Below, in pieces: positions 41,706 through 52,371 of a stretch of DNA of 64,000 nucleotides. The DNA is from Methylobacillus rhizosphaerae (GTDB lineage Bacteria; Pseudomonadota; Gammaproteobacteria; Burkholderiales; Methylophilaceae): contig NZ_FZOA01000003.1 of the NCBI RefSeq assembly GCF_900187985.1, positions 1-64,000 on the forward strand. Reading direction: 5' to 3'. A program made the translations under genes and the position numbers. The notes beneath the pieces were generated by a model. The model was not told the DNA's origin, searched no databases, and was given only the letters and a program-made list of their open reading frames with translations. Numbering within the stretch: the stretch's first letter is position 1; the number at the start of each line of letters is the position of its first letter.

Positions 41706-41717
41706 GTAAACAGGCCC

Positions 41718-41945
41718 TTGCTCCTTAACCCAAATACTCAACCGGCTATTAACATACGAGACGCCTACCAGCATCTATGCCGTATCAATAGCATTGCTTA
41801 CTTGCTGGTGGATGAACTTGAAGAACAGCTATCAGTGAATGCCAATACCCCGGAATGGCTCAAGCTGCATTCGTCCCTGGCCTTAAGCCTGCTAGTCAAG
41901 AGGTTATCCGGGGAGCTATTGGAGCATTTGGATATTGTGGATTAA
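41718..41945 (+). CDS. Hypothetical island protein, 75 aa
   Basis: TTG start at 41718 as the most likely in-frame start. A short frame ATG 41703 (MSKQALAP) overlaps the previous stop and may serve translational coupling. Helical, acidic protein (LLVDELEEQLSVNA ... LSGELLEHLDIVD). No family recognised; similar in size and character to its upstream neighbour. Confidence 0.5.
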   Translation: MLLNPNTQPAINIRDAYQHLCRINSIAYLLVDELEEQLSVNANTPEWLKLHSSLALSLLVKRLSGELLEHLDIVD

Positions 41946-42007
41946 CCACCAGCTAACCCGGTATTGGCATGGCGCCAGTGCCGGGCCAAACACGGGATGG
42001 GAATACT

Positions 42008-42790
42008 ATGAGTAAAGAATTTTTTCTAGGTCGTGGGAGTGGTGAATATCCGTCAAAAGACCCAGATCGACGGCAGGATTCAGACACGCCACACAGGAGG
42101 GTTGGATACACATTAAAAGGCTACACGAGTAATCTTTTTCTAAGCCTGTTTGATCAGCAGGAAATATTCAATTCTTTGGATTATTACGCCACCAGCTTAG
42201 ATTCTGACAGCACGGACTATAACTTTTTCAGCGAGGTAAGATTAATATTAGTGAAAAATCTCAACCGCCTTAGTAAAGCATTGCAAGATTTTGAGGTATC
42301 GGAAATTGCAAAGCTAGGAATGCTAGATGCTGGGCGGGCTGCTTTCTATGAATACAGAATGTCCTATCAGCGGAAAATTGTGACTGATATCCAAGACCGG
42401 CTGATGGCAATTGGCCGCCTCTCCCAGCTTACTGGACAGGTGGATATTATCAAGGTGCTGCTGTTGCAAGCATGGGTAATTGATATTCAGCTTAAAACAA
42501 ATACCCTTGAGCTACTGGCAGAGAAGGGGAAGAAGTTTTCATCGTCATCAGGTAAGGGCCTGGATGCATTAGGCAATATATTGCTGAATTTAATGCAACA
42601 GCATGGTAAAGATACGGGTAAAAAACAGATATTAAAACTACTGGAAGATATGGCTGATACATCATCAGAACAAGCTGTCATTAGAGAGGTCGATTATGAA
42701 AATAAACTGGTTTACTGGAGTCGCTTCACGCCAACAGCTTTCGACACCATTGGAAATAGACTGAGCAAATATAAGAAGAAATACTTTTAA
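42008..42790 (+). CDS. Hypothetical island protein, 260 aa
   Basis: Start ATG 42008 (MSKEFFLGRGSGEYPSKD). After a polar N-terminus the protein is almost entirely helical: NLFLSLFDQQEIFNSLDYYA, EVRLILVKNLNRLSKALQDF, and a lysine-rich part near SSSGKGLDALG. No motif or membrane segment. Lower GC than int and the primase, suggesting a separately acquired cargo gene. It is the only sizeable gene of unknown function in the element. Confidence 0.6.
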   Translation: MSKEFFLGRGSGEYPSKDPDRRQDSDTPHRRVGYTLKGYTSNLFLSLFDQQEIFNSLDYYATSLDSDSTDYNFFSEVRLILVKNLNRLSKALQDFEVSEIAKLGMLDAGRAAFYEYRMSYQRKIVTDIQDRLMAIGRLSQLTGQVDIIKVLLLQAWVIDIQLKTNTLELLAEKGKKFSSSSGKGLDALGNILLNLMQQHGKDTGKKQILKLLEDMADTSSEQAVIREVDYENKLVYWSRFTPTAFDTIGNRLSKYKKKYF

Positions 42791-42883
42791 TTTTCACGCT
42801 TTCCGGCAAACCGTGAATCACGGTTTATAAAGTAAGCATCGCACGGCGCCCAATCGGATGCTGCAAGACTTGAGGAAACAGCG

Positions 42884-43093
42884 ATGCTACAAAACACCCT
42901 ACCCAATACAGGCTTTGTCCGCCTGCCCCAAATCCTTTCCGTTATCCCTGTTGGTAAATCTACTTGGTGGAGCGGCGTTAAAGCCGGGAAATACCCTGCA
43001 CCTATCAAGCTGGGAGCCAATACCACCGTATGGAAAGCCGAGGACATTCATGACCTGATTGCAAAGCTGGCTGCAGAAGGGGCTTCAAAATGA
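42884..43093 (+). CDS. alpA: AlpA-family regulator/excisionase, 69 aa
   Basis: GFVRLPQILSVIPVGKSTWW, then KAGKYPAPIKLGANTTVWKA, is the AlpA/MerR-like winged-HTH pattern. AlpA proteins of P4-like elements regulate integrase expression or act as excisionase. The stop overlaps the next gene by 4 bp (ATGA), and it is the first gene of the replication operon. Confidence 0.88.
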   Translation: MLQNTLPNTGFVRLPQILSVIPVGKSTWWSGVKAGKYPAPIKLGANTTVWKAEDIHDLIAKLAAEGASK

Positions 43094-43431
43094 ACCTATT
43101 TGATGAGCCTATACAACCCGTATCATCCAATGCTCTAGGAGAGCATGAAGCGGCTGCGTTAGCAGATCGTATGTTGAATAAGGCTGCTGATATTGTTGCC
43201 AATAGCGATGCCTTGAAGCGAGTACAGGATTATAAAAAGGATGCTTCCAAGGCCCTAATACCCGCCCTTCTAAACATGATGGCTGCTGGCTATACCGGCC
43301 ACCAGCAAGCCGTGATCATCAAGCACTTGGCCTCTATAGATGAAAGCCTGAAACGCATTGCAGATAAGCATGATGACATTGCCGAGGCTACCGACTTCAT
43401 AGCTGCATCCCAGCCCAGCCATGAGGGCTGA
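43090..43431 (+). CDS. Hypothetical island protein, 113 aa
   Basis: Overlaps alpA by 4 bp and lies 2 bp before the primase gene, so it is part of that operon. Helical (AAALADRMLNKAADIVANSD ... IIKHLASIDESLKRIADKHD). The position suggests a replication accessory; no family recognised. Confidence 0.6.
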   Translation: MNLFDEPIQPVSSNALGEHEAAALADRMLNKAADIVANSDALKRVQDYKKDASKALIPALLNMMAAGYTGHQQAVIIKHLASIDESLKRIADKHDDIAEATDFIAASQPSHEG

Positions 43432-43433
43432 GC

Positions 43434-46286
43434 ATGGCCTCTATCGCACAAGTCAAAACGGCAGCCCTCGCCGGCATCGATAGCGTGTTGGCCCACTGGT
43501 GCCCAGGCGGTAAACAGCAAGGCCGAGAATACTTGCCCCTGAATCCCAGGCGGGCTGATAGCAAGCCTGGTTCGTTTTCAATCAACCTGGATACCGGCGC
43601 ATGGGCAGATTTTGCAGATGATGCCAAGGGCGGTGACCTAGTGTCGCTAGTGGCATATATCGAGGGAATCGGGCAAGGGGAAGCTGCCAAGCTACTGGCC
43701 CAGTTCCTCGGGATGGATAGCGGTAAAAGCGACTCACAGAAACGCGCCACCAGCCCACAACACAAGGCAGGCAATACCCAAATATCACTCACCAGCAAAA
43801 AGCCCGAGTGGGAAGCGGTGTTACCCGTGTCTTCTGATGTCCCGAAGCCACCAGCCCGGCATTATCGATACGGTGTGCCGTCCATGCAGTGGGCATACCG
43901 TGATACGACTGGTGGGTTGCTTTGCCTGGTCTATCGGTTTGAGCCTGGCCAGTCTAGTGACCGGAAACAGTTTGTACCGCTGACATGGTGCAGGAATGCC
44001 CAGGGTAAGCATGAATGGCGCTGGCAAGGGCTGGATAGTCCCCGGCCTTTGTACAACCTGCCGGGTCTGGAGAGTAAGCCTGATGCCCTGGTGATTGTAT
44101 GTGAAGGTGAGAAAGCCGCCGATGCCGCCGCTGTATTGTTCCCTGCCGCCGTCACCACCACGATGCTGAACGGTGCACAGGCACCCGGTAAAACGGACTG
44201 GTCCCCACTGACCGGGCGTAAGGTCTGGTTATGGCGGGACAATGATGAAGCTGGTTTGAAGTGCATGCAGGCTGTTGATGAGCTGCTACGCAAGGCAGGT
44301 GCTACCACGGTACAGCATATCAACCTGGCCATGATCGAGGGGCTACAGGACAAGGATGATGCCGCTGACTTGGTAGCACGTGGATGGACGGCGGGCCGTA
44401 TGGACGGGTTAGCTGGTGGGGATGGTTTCCTGGTGGATAGACTGGCCCCTGCATCATCTCCATCCGCATCCACCAGCGCCGCCGCACCTATGCAGGATGA
44501 CGCACTTGATACGCCTAGCAGCCGCTTCCATGTGAATGATCAGGGGGTGTGGTATTACGGCAAATCCGATACTGGCAATGATGCCCCACCTTTATGGATA
44601 TGCTCCAGGTTGGATATTACGGCTGTTACCCGGGATGCCAAAAGTGAGAGCTGGGGGCGCTTGTTGGAGTTTGATGACCCGGATGGCCAACACCATGCCT
44701 GGGCTTTGCCGATGGAGATGCTGGCCGGGGATGGTACTGAGTATCGCCGGGAATTGTCCCGCATGGGCCTATTGATTGAACAAGGCACCAAATCCCGTAA
44801 TCTATTAAGTCGGTATATCCAGACGGCCAATGTGACAGCACGTGCTCGATGCGTAGAGCGTACCGGCTGGCATGATCAGGTGTTTGTGATGCCGGATAGA
44901 ACCATAGGCCAAACAGACGATGAACGCATCCTGTATCAGTCACTGAACGCTACCCCTAGCACATTCAAGACACGGGGCAAGCTGGTGGATTGGCAAGTAT
45001 TGGCAGGCTTGTGTGCGGGTAATTCCCGGCTGGTGTTTGCTATCTCAGCGGCCTTTGCCGGGCCGTTATTGCACGTCACAGGCATGGAATCAGGCGGCTT
45101 TCATTATCGAGGGGATAGTTCTACAGGCAAGACCACAGCATTACGCGTGGCTTCATCTGTATGGGGAGGAGCTGACTTCCTGCAGCGGTGGCGAGCTACC
45201 GATAACGGCCTGGAAGCCCTGGCAAGCCAGCATAGTGATTGCCTGCTGGTGTTGGATGAGATCAGCCAGGTTGATCCCAGGGCAGCAGGTGAAGTGGCTT
45301 ATATGCTGGCCAATGGTAGCGGTAAGGTGAGATCGGGCCGTACCGGGGCCATGCGTGATACTGCCACCTGGCGCTTGTTGTTTATCTCCAGTGGTGAAGC
45401 CGGGCTAGCTGAACATATGGCAGAGGCTGGCAAGAAGCCCAAGGCAGGCCAGGAGATACGCTTGCTGGATATTCCAGCAGATGCAGGCAAGGGGCTGGGG
45501 TTGTTTGAACAGATCCACGGCCATGCTGGTGGCGCTGCATTTTCCAAGGTGATGAATGAGCTGGCTGTCAAGCATTACGGCTCCCCTGCCCTGGCCTTTA
45601 TCAGCAAGCTGGTGGGGCAATATACAGAGGTACAGCGGGCTATTAAGGAGGAGCAGGAGTTATTTAATCAGGACCATTTACCTGATGATGCTGGTGGGCA
45701 GGCTTACCGTGCAGCCTTGCGCTTTGGCCTAGTGAGTGCAGCGGGTGAGTTGGCCACGCAATGGGGCATTACCGGCTGGCAACCAGGCGAGGCTAGCCAG
45801 GCAGCGGCCATGTGCTTCAAGGCATGGCTGGCCCAGCGTGGCGGTGCAGGCAATCAGGAACAGGCAGCTATGCTGGCCCAAGTACGCCAGTTCTTTGAGC
45901 TGCATGGTGAGGCACGTTTCACAGATTGGGACAGGCCTGCATCTGACACCAGCCAGCATGCACCCAAGACCGTGAACCGAGCAGGCTATAGGCGGCACTA
46001 TGATGCCAAGGATGAGAATGGACAGCCGATATACAGTGGCAGCACTTACCCTGAAGGCGATGAGAGGAAAGCCAGAGATACAGAATATTACGTGTTCCCT
46101 GTTACGTTCGAGCAGGAGATATGCAAGGGGTTTGATAAACGTATTATCAGCCGCCTGCTGGTGGACAAGGGAATTCTTATACCTGATGGTAAAGGTTACA
46201 CACGCAAGGAAAGGCTACCAGGTGAAGGCAATACCCGCTGCTATAGAATCACCAGCAAGATATTTGATAGCGATGATGAGGCTTGA
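43434..46286 (+). CDS. TOPRIM primase / DUF927 helicase, 950 aa
   Basis: The N-terminal ~110 residues resemble a primase domain (FSINLDTGAWADFADDAKGG). A TOPRIM domain follows with CEGEKAADAA (about 222) and WLWRDNDEAG. The C-terminal half is a DUF927 superfamily 3-like helicase: Walker A GDSSTGKTT (about 560-568) and Walker B LLVLDEISQ (about 603). This is the architecture of self-replicating P4-like elements, acting at an element-borne origin. The flanking iteron repeats are the obvious candidate site. Confidence 0.9.
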   Translation: MASIAQVKTAALAGIDSVLAHWCPGGKQQGREYLPLNPRRADSKPGSFSINLDTGAWADFADDAKGGDLVSLVAYIEGIGQGEAAKLLAQFLGMDSGKSDSQKRATSPQHKAGNTQISLTSKKPEWEAVLPVSSDVPKPPARHYRYGVPSMQWAYRDTTGGLLCLVYRFEPGQSSDRKQFVPLTWCRNAQGKHEWRWQGLDSPRPLYNLPGLESKPDALVIVCEGEKAADAAAVLFPAAVTTTMLNGAQAPGKTDWSPLTGRKVWLWRDNDEAGLKCMQAVDELLRKAGATTVQHINLAMIEGLQDKDDAADLVARGWTAGRMDGLAGGDGFLVDRLAPASSPSASTSAAAPMQDDALDTPSSRFHVNDQGVWYYGKSDTGNDAPPLWICSRLDITAVTRDAKSESWGRLLEFDDPDGQHHAWALPMEMLAGDGTEYRRELSRMGLLIEQGTKSRNLLSRYIQTANVTARARCVERTGWHDQVFVMPDRTIGQTDDERILYQSLNATPSTFKTRGKLVDWQVLAGLCAGNSRLVFAISAAFAGPLLHVTGMESGGFHYRGDSSTGKTTALRVASSVWGGADFLQRWRATDNGLEALASQHSDCLLVLDEISQVDPRAAGEVAYMLANGSGKVRSGRTGAMRDTATWRLLFISSGEAGLAEHMAEAGKKPKAGQEIRLLDIPADAGKGLGLFEQIHGHAGGAAFSKVMNELAVKHYGSPALAFISKLVGQYTEVQRAIKEEQELFNQDHLPDDAGGQAYRAALRFGLVSAAGELATQWGITGWQPGEASQAAAMCFKAWLAQRGGAGNQEQAAMLAQVRQFFELHGEARFTDWDRPASDTSQHAPKTVNRAGYRRHYDAKDENGQPIYSGSTYPEGDERKARDTEYYVFPVTFEQEICKGFDKRIISRLLVDKGILIPDGKGYTRKERLPGEGNTRCYRITSKIFDSDDEA

Positions 46287-46312
46287 TTGTGTCACCCAAC
46301 GCAATCAATGGA

Positions 46313-46453
46313 CGGACGGCATTGCACGGCTTTGAGCAATGTTGCCCCGACTGCCCCGAGTATGCCCCGGAAAGTCGGGGCGGCTGAAACCCAGTAGTGA
46401 CGCGGTGCCCCGAGCGCCCCGACTTGCCCCGACTCAAAAAATCAATAAGGAGA
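46313..46453 (-). repeat. Right copy of the 141-bp inverted repeat
   Basis: GCCCCGA occurs at 46344, 46353, 46407, 46416 and 46426, TCGGGGC at 46375, and the GCCCCGG variant at 46364, mirroring the left copy exactly in spacing. About 6 mismatches to the left copy. It begins 27 bp after the primase stop. Confidence 0.92.
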
Positions 46454-46755
46454 GAAAAACGCGTGTGAAGCCTGGGCTTCAGAATATAAATGCGCGGGGA
46501 TTTTTGAGAACGGTTGCTGGTGGGTTTAGGTGATAGATGTGTATACCAGACCTGTATATATTTTACGGGTCCTTCTAGGTGTTTCCCCTATCACGGGTAA
46601 TTCGAACCCCGATCAGTTTCCAGTCACAGAGTTTTACTAAGGGGGTTATGTTATATCGGGATGGATAGAGCAGATGGAATTTTTATTTCTGATGCTAACT
46701 TCATGCATTGCCAGGTTAAAAATATTCCACCAGCAAACAGAGTGACAATGACAAA

Positions 46756-46778
46756 ATTGGGGTAACTTTGGGGGTAAC
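46756..46778 (+). promoter_or_regulatory. Putative integrase arm-binding site, right end
   Basis: GGGGTAACTTTGGGGGTAAC preceded by ATT, differing at one position from 39763-39785 and in the same orientation, 52 bp inside the att remnant. Confidence 0.6.
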
Positions 46779-46829
46779 TCAAAAAATAAAAACAACAAGA
46801 TCATTGCAGCACAAGGAATTCAAAGATTT

Positions 46830-46850
46830 GTTAGATTGACCCCGGCACCA
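46830..46850 (+). other. Right attachment site (attR), diverged ssrA 3' end remnant
   Basis: GTTAGATTGACCCCGGCACC plus A matches the ssrA 3' end at 17 of 21 positions. Sequence right of this point is taken as host. Confidence 0.55.
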
Positions 46851-46883
46851 TATTCCAATATCAAGCAACATCAAAACCTCTCA

Positions 46884-46916
46884 AAAAGCCCGTGATTACT
46901 GATTCCGGGCTTTTTT
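46884..46916 (+). terminator. Displaced native terminator of ssrA
   Basis: AAAAGCCCG ... CGGGCTTTTTT stem-loop directly after attR. Before insertion it would have followed ssrA. Confidence 0.65.
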
Positions 46917-47018
46917 ATTTAATACAGTCTAATCCTGTTCGCTACAACCATCAGGTTCAGTTTTCCCACATCATCTGCTTTATACTGTCTCCCAACTTTC
47001 ACCCACGTGACATGATTC

Positions 47019-47546
47019 ATGTTGACACCCTACTCTCGTCTCTTGCGCTCCAATATATATTGTCTGCAACGCTTGCTGATTTGTGTGTTTTTCAGCTTGG
47101 CAAGCACCTCTGTCCTGGCTGCCACGCTCACCGGCAAGGTTATCCATATCGCCGATGGCGATACGTTGACTATCATAGCGAACAATACTCAGCACAAGGT
47201 CAGGTTATTGGGGATTGATGCGCCGGAGAGGCAGCAGGCGTATGGAAAGCAATCGCGTGTGGCGCTCAACCGGGCCATCAATGGCAAGGTGGTGACTATC
47301 GACTGGAACAAGCGTGATGATTACGGACGCATAGTCGGGAAAGTGATTTACAACGGTCAGGACATCAATTTGCAGCAGGTCCAGAAAGGCATGGCCTGGC
47401 ATTACAAGTATTTTGAGCGTGAGCAGGAGCCGGAAGATCGCTCGCGTTATGCGCAGGCAGAATATCAGGCAAAGCGTGATAAACAGGGTTTATGGCAGGA
47501 TGCCAAGCCTGTGCCGCCATGGCTGTATCGCCGGGCCAAGAAATAA
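47019..47546 (+). CDS. Secreted thermonuclease (SNase-like), host copy, 175 aa
   Basis: Signal peptide (LQRLLICVFFSLASTSVLA-ATL) and SNase domain with GDTLTI, VRLLGIDAPE (Arg35/Glu43 equivalents) and DDYGR (Arg87 equivalent). Conserved end MAWHYK, DRSRYAQAEY, PVPPW. Paralogous to the prophage gene at 2781-3278. The start ATG 47019 has a weak ribosome site; the N-terminus is longer than the prophage form. It converges with smpB. Confidence 0.88.
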   Translation: MLTPYSRLLRSNIYCLQRLLICVFFSLASTSVLAATLTGKVIHIADGDTLTIIANNTQHKVRLLGIDAPERQQAYGKQSRVALNRAINGKVVTIDWNKRDDYGRIVGKVIYNGQDINLQQVQKGMAWHYKYFEREQEPEDRSRYAQAEYQAKRDKQGLWQDAKPVPPWLYRRAKK

Positions 47547-47569
47547 CCGCAGGCAGACTGCTGCGGCAA

Positions 47570-48034
47570 TCAGGAATTTGCCTGGGATTTGACGTATTTC
47601 TTCATGATGGAGCTCTGCTCGCGCTTCCAGTCTTTTTCCTTTTCGCTGTTGCGCTTGTCATATTGTTTTTTGCCCTTGGCCAGGCCAATCTGCACCTTGA
47701 TGCGCCCACGGGTGTAATGCATGTCCAGCGGCACCAGGGTATAGCCGGCACGTTCCACCTTGCCGATCAATTTGGCAATTTGCTCGGAATGCAACAGCAG
47801 CTTGCGCGTGCGGATTGCGTCCGGCCGCACATGAGTGGAGGCTGATCCCAGCGGAGTGACGTGGCAACCGATCAGGTAGATTTCACCGCGCTGGATAATG
47901 ACATAGGCTTCTTTCAGCTGGATGCGGTTTTCACGGATAGCCTTGACTTCCCAGCCTTCGAGCACAATACCGGCTTCGTATTTTTCTTCGATGAAATAAT
48001 CGTGAAACGCTTTTTTGTTCTGGGCGATACTCAT
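47570..48034 (-). CDS. smpB: SsrA-binding protein SmpB, 154 aa
   Basis: Start placed at [20 protein letters not shown], the usual SmpB opening; a 23-residue upstream extension is unlikely. [16 protein letters not shown], the GCHVTPL segment and a basic C-terminal tail ([14 protein letters not shown]) that reaches the ribosomal mRNA channel are all present. It delivers tmRNA to stalled ribosomes. It is separated from ssrA by the integrative element and the nuclease gene. Confidence 0.96.
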   Translation of the reverse strand: MSIAQNKKAFHDYFIEEKYEAGIVLEGWEVKAIRENRIQLKEAYVIIQRGEIYLIGCHVTPLGSASTHVRPDAIRTRKLLLHSEQIAKLIGKVERAGYTLVPLDMHYTRGRIKVQIGLAKGKKQYDKRNSEKEKDWKREQSSIMKKYVKSQANS

Positions 48035-48175
48035 GGTGGCGTAATACTTATATAGTGAGAACAATTTGTCGGCTGGTGCGGTTGCGATGGACGAGCCATC
48101 CAATCTTCACACAGGTTTGCAGCTTGCCGGCAAATATGGCTTAAAATTGGCATTTTACTCTAGATCGTGAGACGA

Positions 48176-48607
48176 ATGGCACAGGTTGAAAAAACAGTCC
48201 TGGTGGGACACTCTGCAGAACACATGTTCAATCTGGTGGACAATGTCGAGGCCTATCCCGGCTTCCTGCCATGGTGCGGCGGCGTGGACCTGCTCCAGCG
48301 GGATGAGTCTGTCACGGCTGCTACATTGCATATTGATTATCACGGCCTGAAACAGCATTTCACCACCGAGAACCATAAGACCTTCCCCACCAGCATGGAA
48401 ATCCGTCTGAAAAACGGTCCATTCAAGCACCTGGAAGGTTTCTGGCGCTTTACGCCACTGGCAGAAAATGCCTGCAAAATAGAATTCAAACTGCAATACG
48501 AGTTTTCCAGCTTTCTGCTGGAGAAACTCATTGCCCCGGTATTCAGCCATATCGCCAACACTTTTGTAGAAGCCTTCGTGCAACAAGCCGACAACGTAGC
48601 ACCATGA
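48176..48607 (+). CDS. ratA: RatA/COQ10-like START-domain protein, 143 aa
   Basis: Start at MAQVEKTVLVGHSAEHMFNL, typical of the family. LVDNVEAYPGFLPWCGG and GPFKHLEGFWRFTPL are hallmark segments of the SRPBCC lipid-binding fold. E. coli RatA was described as blocking 70S assembly; relatives bind ubiquinone. Divergent from smpB, as in many proteobacteria, and overlapping rnfH by 4 bp. Confidence 0.93.
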   Translation: MAQVEKTVLVGHSAEHMFNLVDNVEAYPGFLPWCGGVDLLQRDESVTAATLHIDYHGLKQHFTTENHKTFPTSMEIRLKNGPFKHLEGFWRFTPLAENACKIEFKLQYEFSSFLLEKLIAPVFSHIANTFVEAFVQQADNVAP

Positions 48608-48936
48608 CAACCCGTATTCCTGTTGAGGTAGCCCACGCCCTGCCGGAAAAGCAGATGATCCTCAAAATTGAGGTTGCGCCCGGCACTACGGCACTGCAAG
48701 CTGTCCTGCAATCAGGCATCAGTGATCACTTTCCCGGACTGGATACCAATCAGCTCGGCATTTTCGGCGAGGTGGTACAAACCGACCATATCCTGCAGGC
48801 ACAAGACCGGGTGGAGATTTACCGCCCACTGTTGGCGGACCCGAAAGAAGCAAGACGTAAACGCGCCAGCCGCGACGCCGCACCAAGAAAAGGGGCGCGC
48901 AAGACAACCCCGTCAGTTGCTGTCAGAACACGTTGA
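48604..48936 (+). CDS. rnfH: RnfH/RatB family ubiquitin-like protein, 110 aa
   Basis: Overlaps ratA (ATGA). Starts TRIPVEVAHALPEKQMILKI and has the beta-grasp segment GIFGEVVQTDHILQAQDRVE and YRPLLADPKEARRKRA, diagnostic for the RnfH family. Its role is uncertain; pairing with ratA is conserved. Confidence 0.92.
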   Translation: MTTRIPVEVAHALPEKQMILKIEVAPGTTALQAVLQSGISDHFPGLDTNQLGIFGEVVQTDHILQAQDRVEIYRPLLADPKEARRKRASRDAAPRKGARKTTPSVAVRTR

Positions 48937-49045
48937 CCCATGCTGGACACCTGAGGCCAGGTTTTACCATCGAAAATATCACCATGAAAAATGTCGATGA
49001 CACGCGACACAGAGGCATTGCAGCTCTTTTCAATTTGCAGCATAG

Positions 49046-50593
<1,548 letters not shown>

Positions 50594-50752
50594 GCATAGT
50601 CATGGTAGTTGCACTCCATGCATCCAATCCGGCATTCGTTGCAACAGCGGCCTTAGTGCCTGCTGGATTGGCCGCACAGGAGTACATAAATTTACAGACC
50701 AGTCCGGCACGCCGGGCTGTTTTTTAACCTTATTCCAGGCGTTTGAGCGTTC

Positions 50753-52333
50753 ATGCAACAAAAAATCCTGATTCTTGATTTCGGTTCCCAATACACCCAA
50801 TTGATCGCACGTCGCATCCGCGAAGCGAACGTCTACTGCGAATTGCATTCCTGGGATGTCAGCGATGACTTCATCCGTGAATTCAATCCCGCTGGCGTGA
50901 TCCTTTCCGGTGGCCCCAACTCAGTCTATGAAGATGAAACGCCCCGCGCGCCACAAAGCGTATTTGAGCTCGGCATACCGGTATTGGGCATCTGCTACGG
51001 CATGCAGACCATGGCCGCGCAACTGGGCGGCTCCGTGGAAAATGCAGCCAAGCGCGAATTCGGCTACGCTGAAATCCGCGCCCAGGGCCACTCTGCCCTG
51101 CTTAAGGATATTCAGGACAAAAGTAATGAACAAGGCCACGGCCTACTGGACGTCTGGATGAGCCACGGCGACAAGGTTACCGCCCTGCCCGACGGCTTCA
51201 AGATCATTGCCAGCAACAGCTCCACGCCCATCGCTGGCATGGCAGATGAAAACCGTCGCTATTACGCCGTGCAATTCCACCCTGAAGTCACCCACACCAA
51301 GCAAGGCAAAGCGCTGCTGAGCCGCTTCGTGCACGACATTTGCGGTTGCGACCAGAGCTGGAACATGCCCGACTACGTGGAAACCGCCGTGCAGCGCATC
51401 CGCGACGAAGTCGGTAGTGATGAAGTCATCCTAGGCCTGTCTGGCGGCGTCGATTCATCCGTGGCTGCAGCCCTGATCCATCGCGCGATTGGCGACCAGC
51501 TCACCTGCGTCTTCGTCGATAACGGCCTGCTGCGTCTCAACGAAGCCGAACAAGTCATGGAAACCTTCGCCAAGAACCTCGGCGTCAAAGTCATCCACGT
51601 CGATGCCAGCGCCAAATTCCTCGGCGACCTTGCCGGCGTCAACGACCCAGAAGCCAAGCGCAAGATCATCGGTCGTGAATTCGTCGAAGTATTCCAGGCA
51701 GAATCCGCCAAACTGTCCAAAGCCAAATGGCTGGCACAAGGCACTATCTACCCTGACGTCATTGAATCTGCTGGCGCCAAGACCAAGAAGGCTCACACCA
51801 TCAAGAGCCACCACAACGTTGGCGGCCTGCCCGACACCTTGAAACTGCAATTGCTGGAACCATTGCGCGAACTGTTCAAGGACGAAGTGCGCGAGCTCGG
51901 CGTAGCCCTCGGCCTGCCTCACGACATGGTTTACCGCCACCCCTTCCCCGGCCCCGGTCTTGGCGTACGCATCCTCGGCGAAGTCAAGCGCGAATATGCC
52001 GACCTGCTGCGCCGCGCCGACCATATTTTCATCGAAGAACTGCGCAACACCAAGGATGTCGATGGAAAATCCTGGTACGACAAAACCTCACAGGCTTTTG
52101 CCGTATTCCTGCCAGTGAAGTCAGTTGGCGTCATGGGCGATGGCCGCACCTACGATTACGTAGTCGCCCTGCGCGCAGTCGTCACCACAGACTTCATGAC
52201 CGCACACTGGGCCGAACTGCCTTACGACCTGCTAGGCAAAGTCTCCAACCGCATCATCAACGAAGTACGTGGCATCAACCGCGTCGTGTACGACATCTCC
52301 GGCAAACCGCCGGCGACGATTGAGTGGGAATAA
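50753..52333 (+). CDS. guaA: GMP synthase (glutamine-hydrolysing), 526 aa
   Basis: N-terminal class I amidotransferase with [10 protein letters not shown] (nucleophile Cys) and QFHPEVTHT (His/Glu). The ATP pyrophosphatase domain has [14 protein letters not shown]. The C-terminal dimerisation domain ends KPPATIEWE, as usual. It converts XMP to GMP. Start [17 protein letters not shown] is standard. Confidence 0.97.
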   Translation: MQQKILILDFGSQYTQLIARRIREANVYCELHSWDVSDDFIREFNPAGVILSGGPNSVYEDETPRAPQSVFELGIPVLGICYGMQTMAAQLGGSVENAAKREFGYAEIRAQGHSALLKDIQDKSNEQGHGLLDVWMSHGDKVTALPDGFKIIASNSSTPIAGMADENRRYYAVQFHPEVTHTKQGKALLSRFVHDICGCDQSWNMPDYVETAVQRIRDEVGSDEVILGLSGGVDSSVAAALIHRAIGDQLTCVFVDNGLLRLNEAEQVMETFAKNLGVKVIHVDASAKFLGDLAGVNDPEAKRKIIGREFVEVFQAESAKLSKAKWLAQGTIYPDVIESAGAKTKKAHTIKSHHNVGGLPDTLKLQLLEPLRELFKDEVRELGVALGLPHDMVYRHPFPGPGLGVRILGEVKREYADLLRRADHIFIEELRNTKDVDGKSWYDKTSQAFAVFLPVKSVGVMGDGRTYDYVVALRAVVTTDFMTAHWAELPYDLLGKVSNRIINEVRGINRVVYDISGKPPATIEWE

Positions 52334-52371
52334 TTGCCTCACTCGTTTGAATGTAAAAGAATAGAGAACAG

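Larger units (their letters stand above)
46287..47018. other. Non-coding right end of the element
   Basis: 732 bp with no gene. In order: right inverted repeat (46313-46453), AT-rich spacer, arm-type motif (46756-46778), att remnant (46830-46850), native ssrA-type terminator (46884-46916) and the promoter region of the nuclease gene. Confidence 0.7.
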
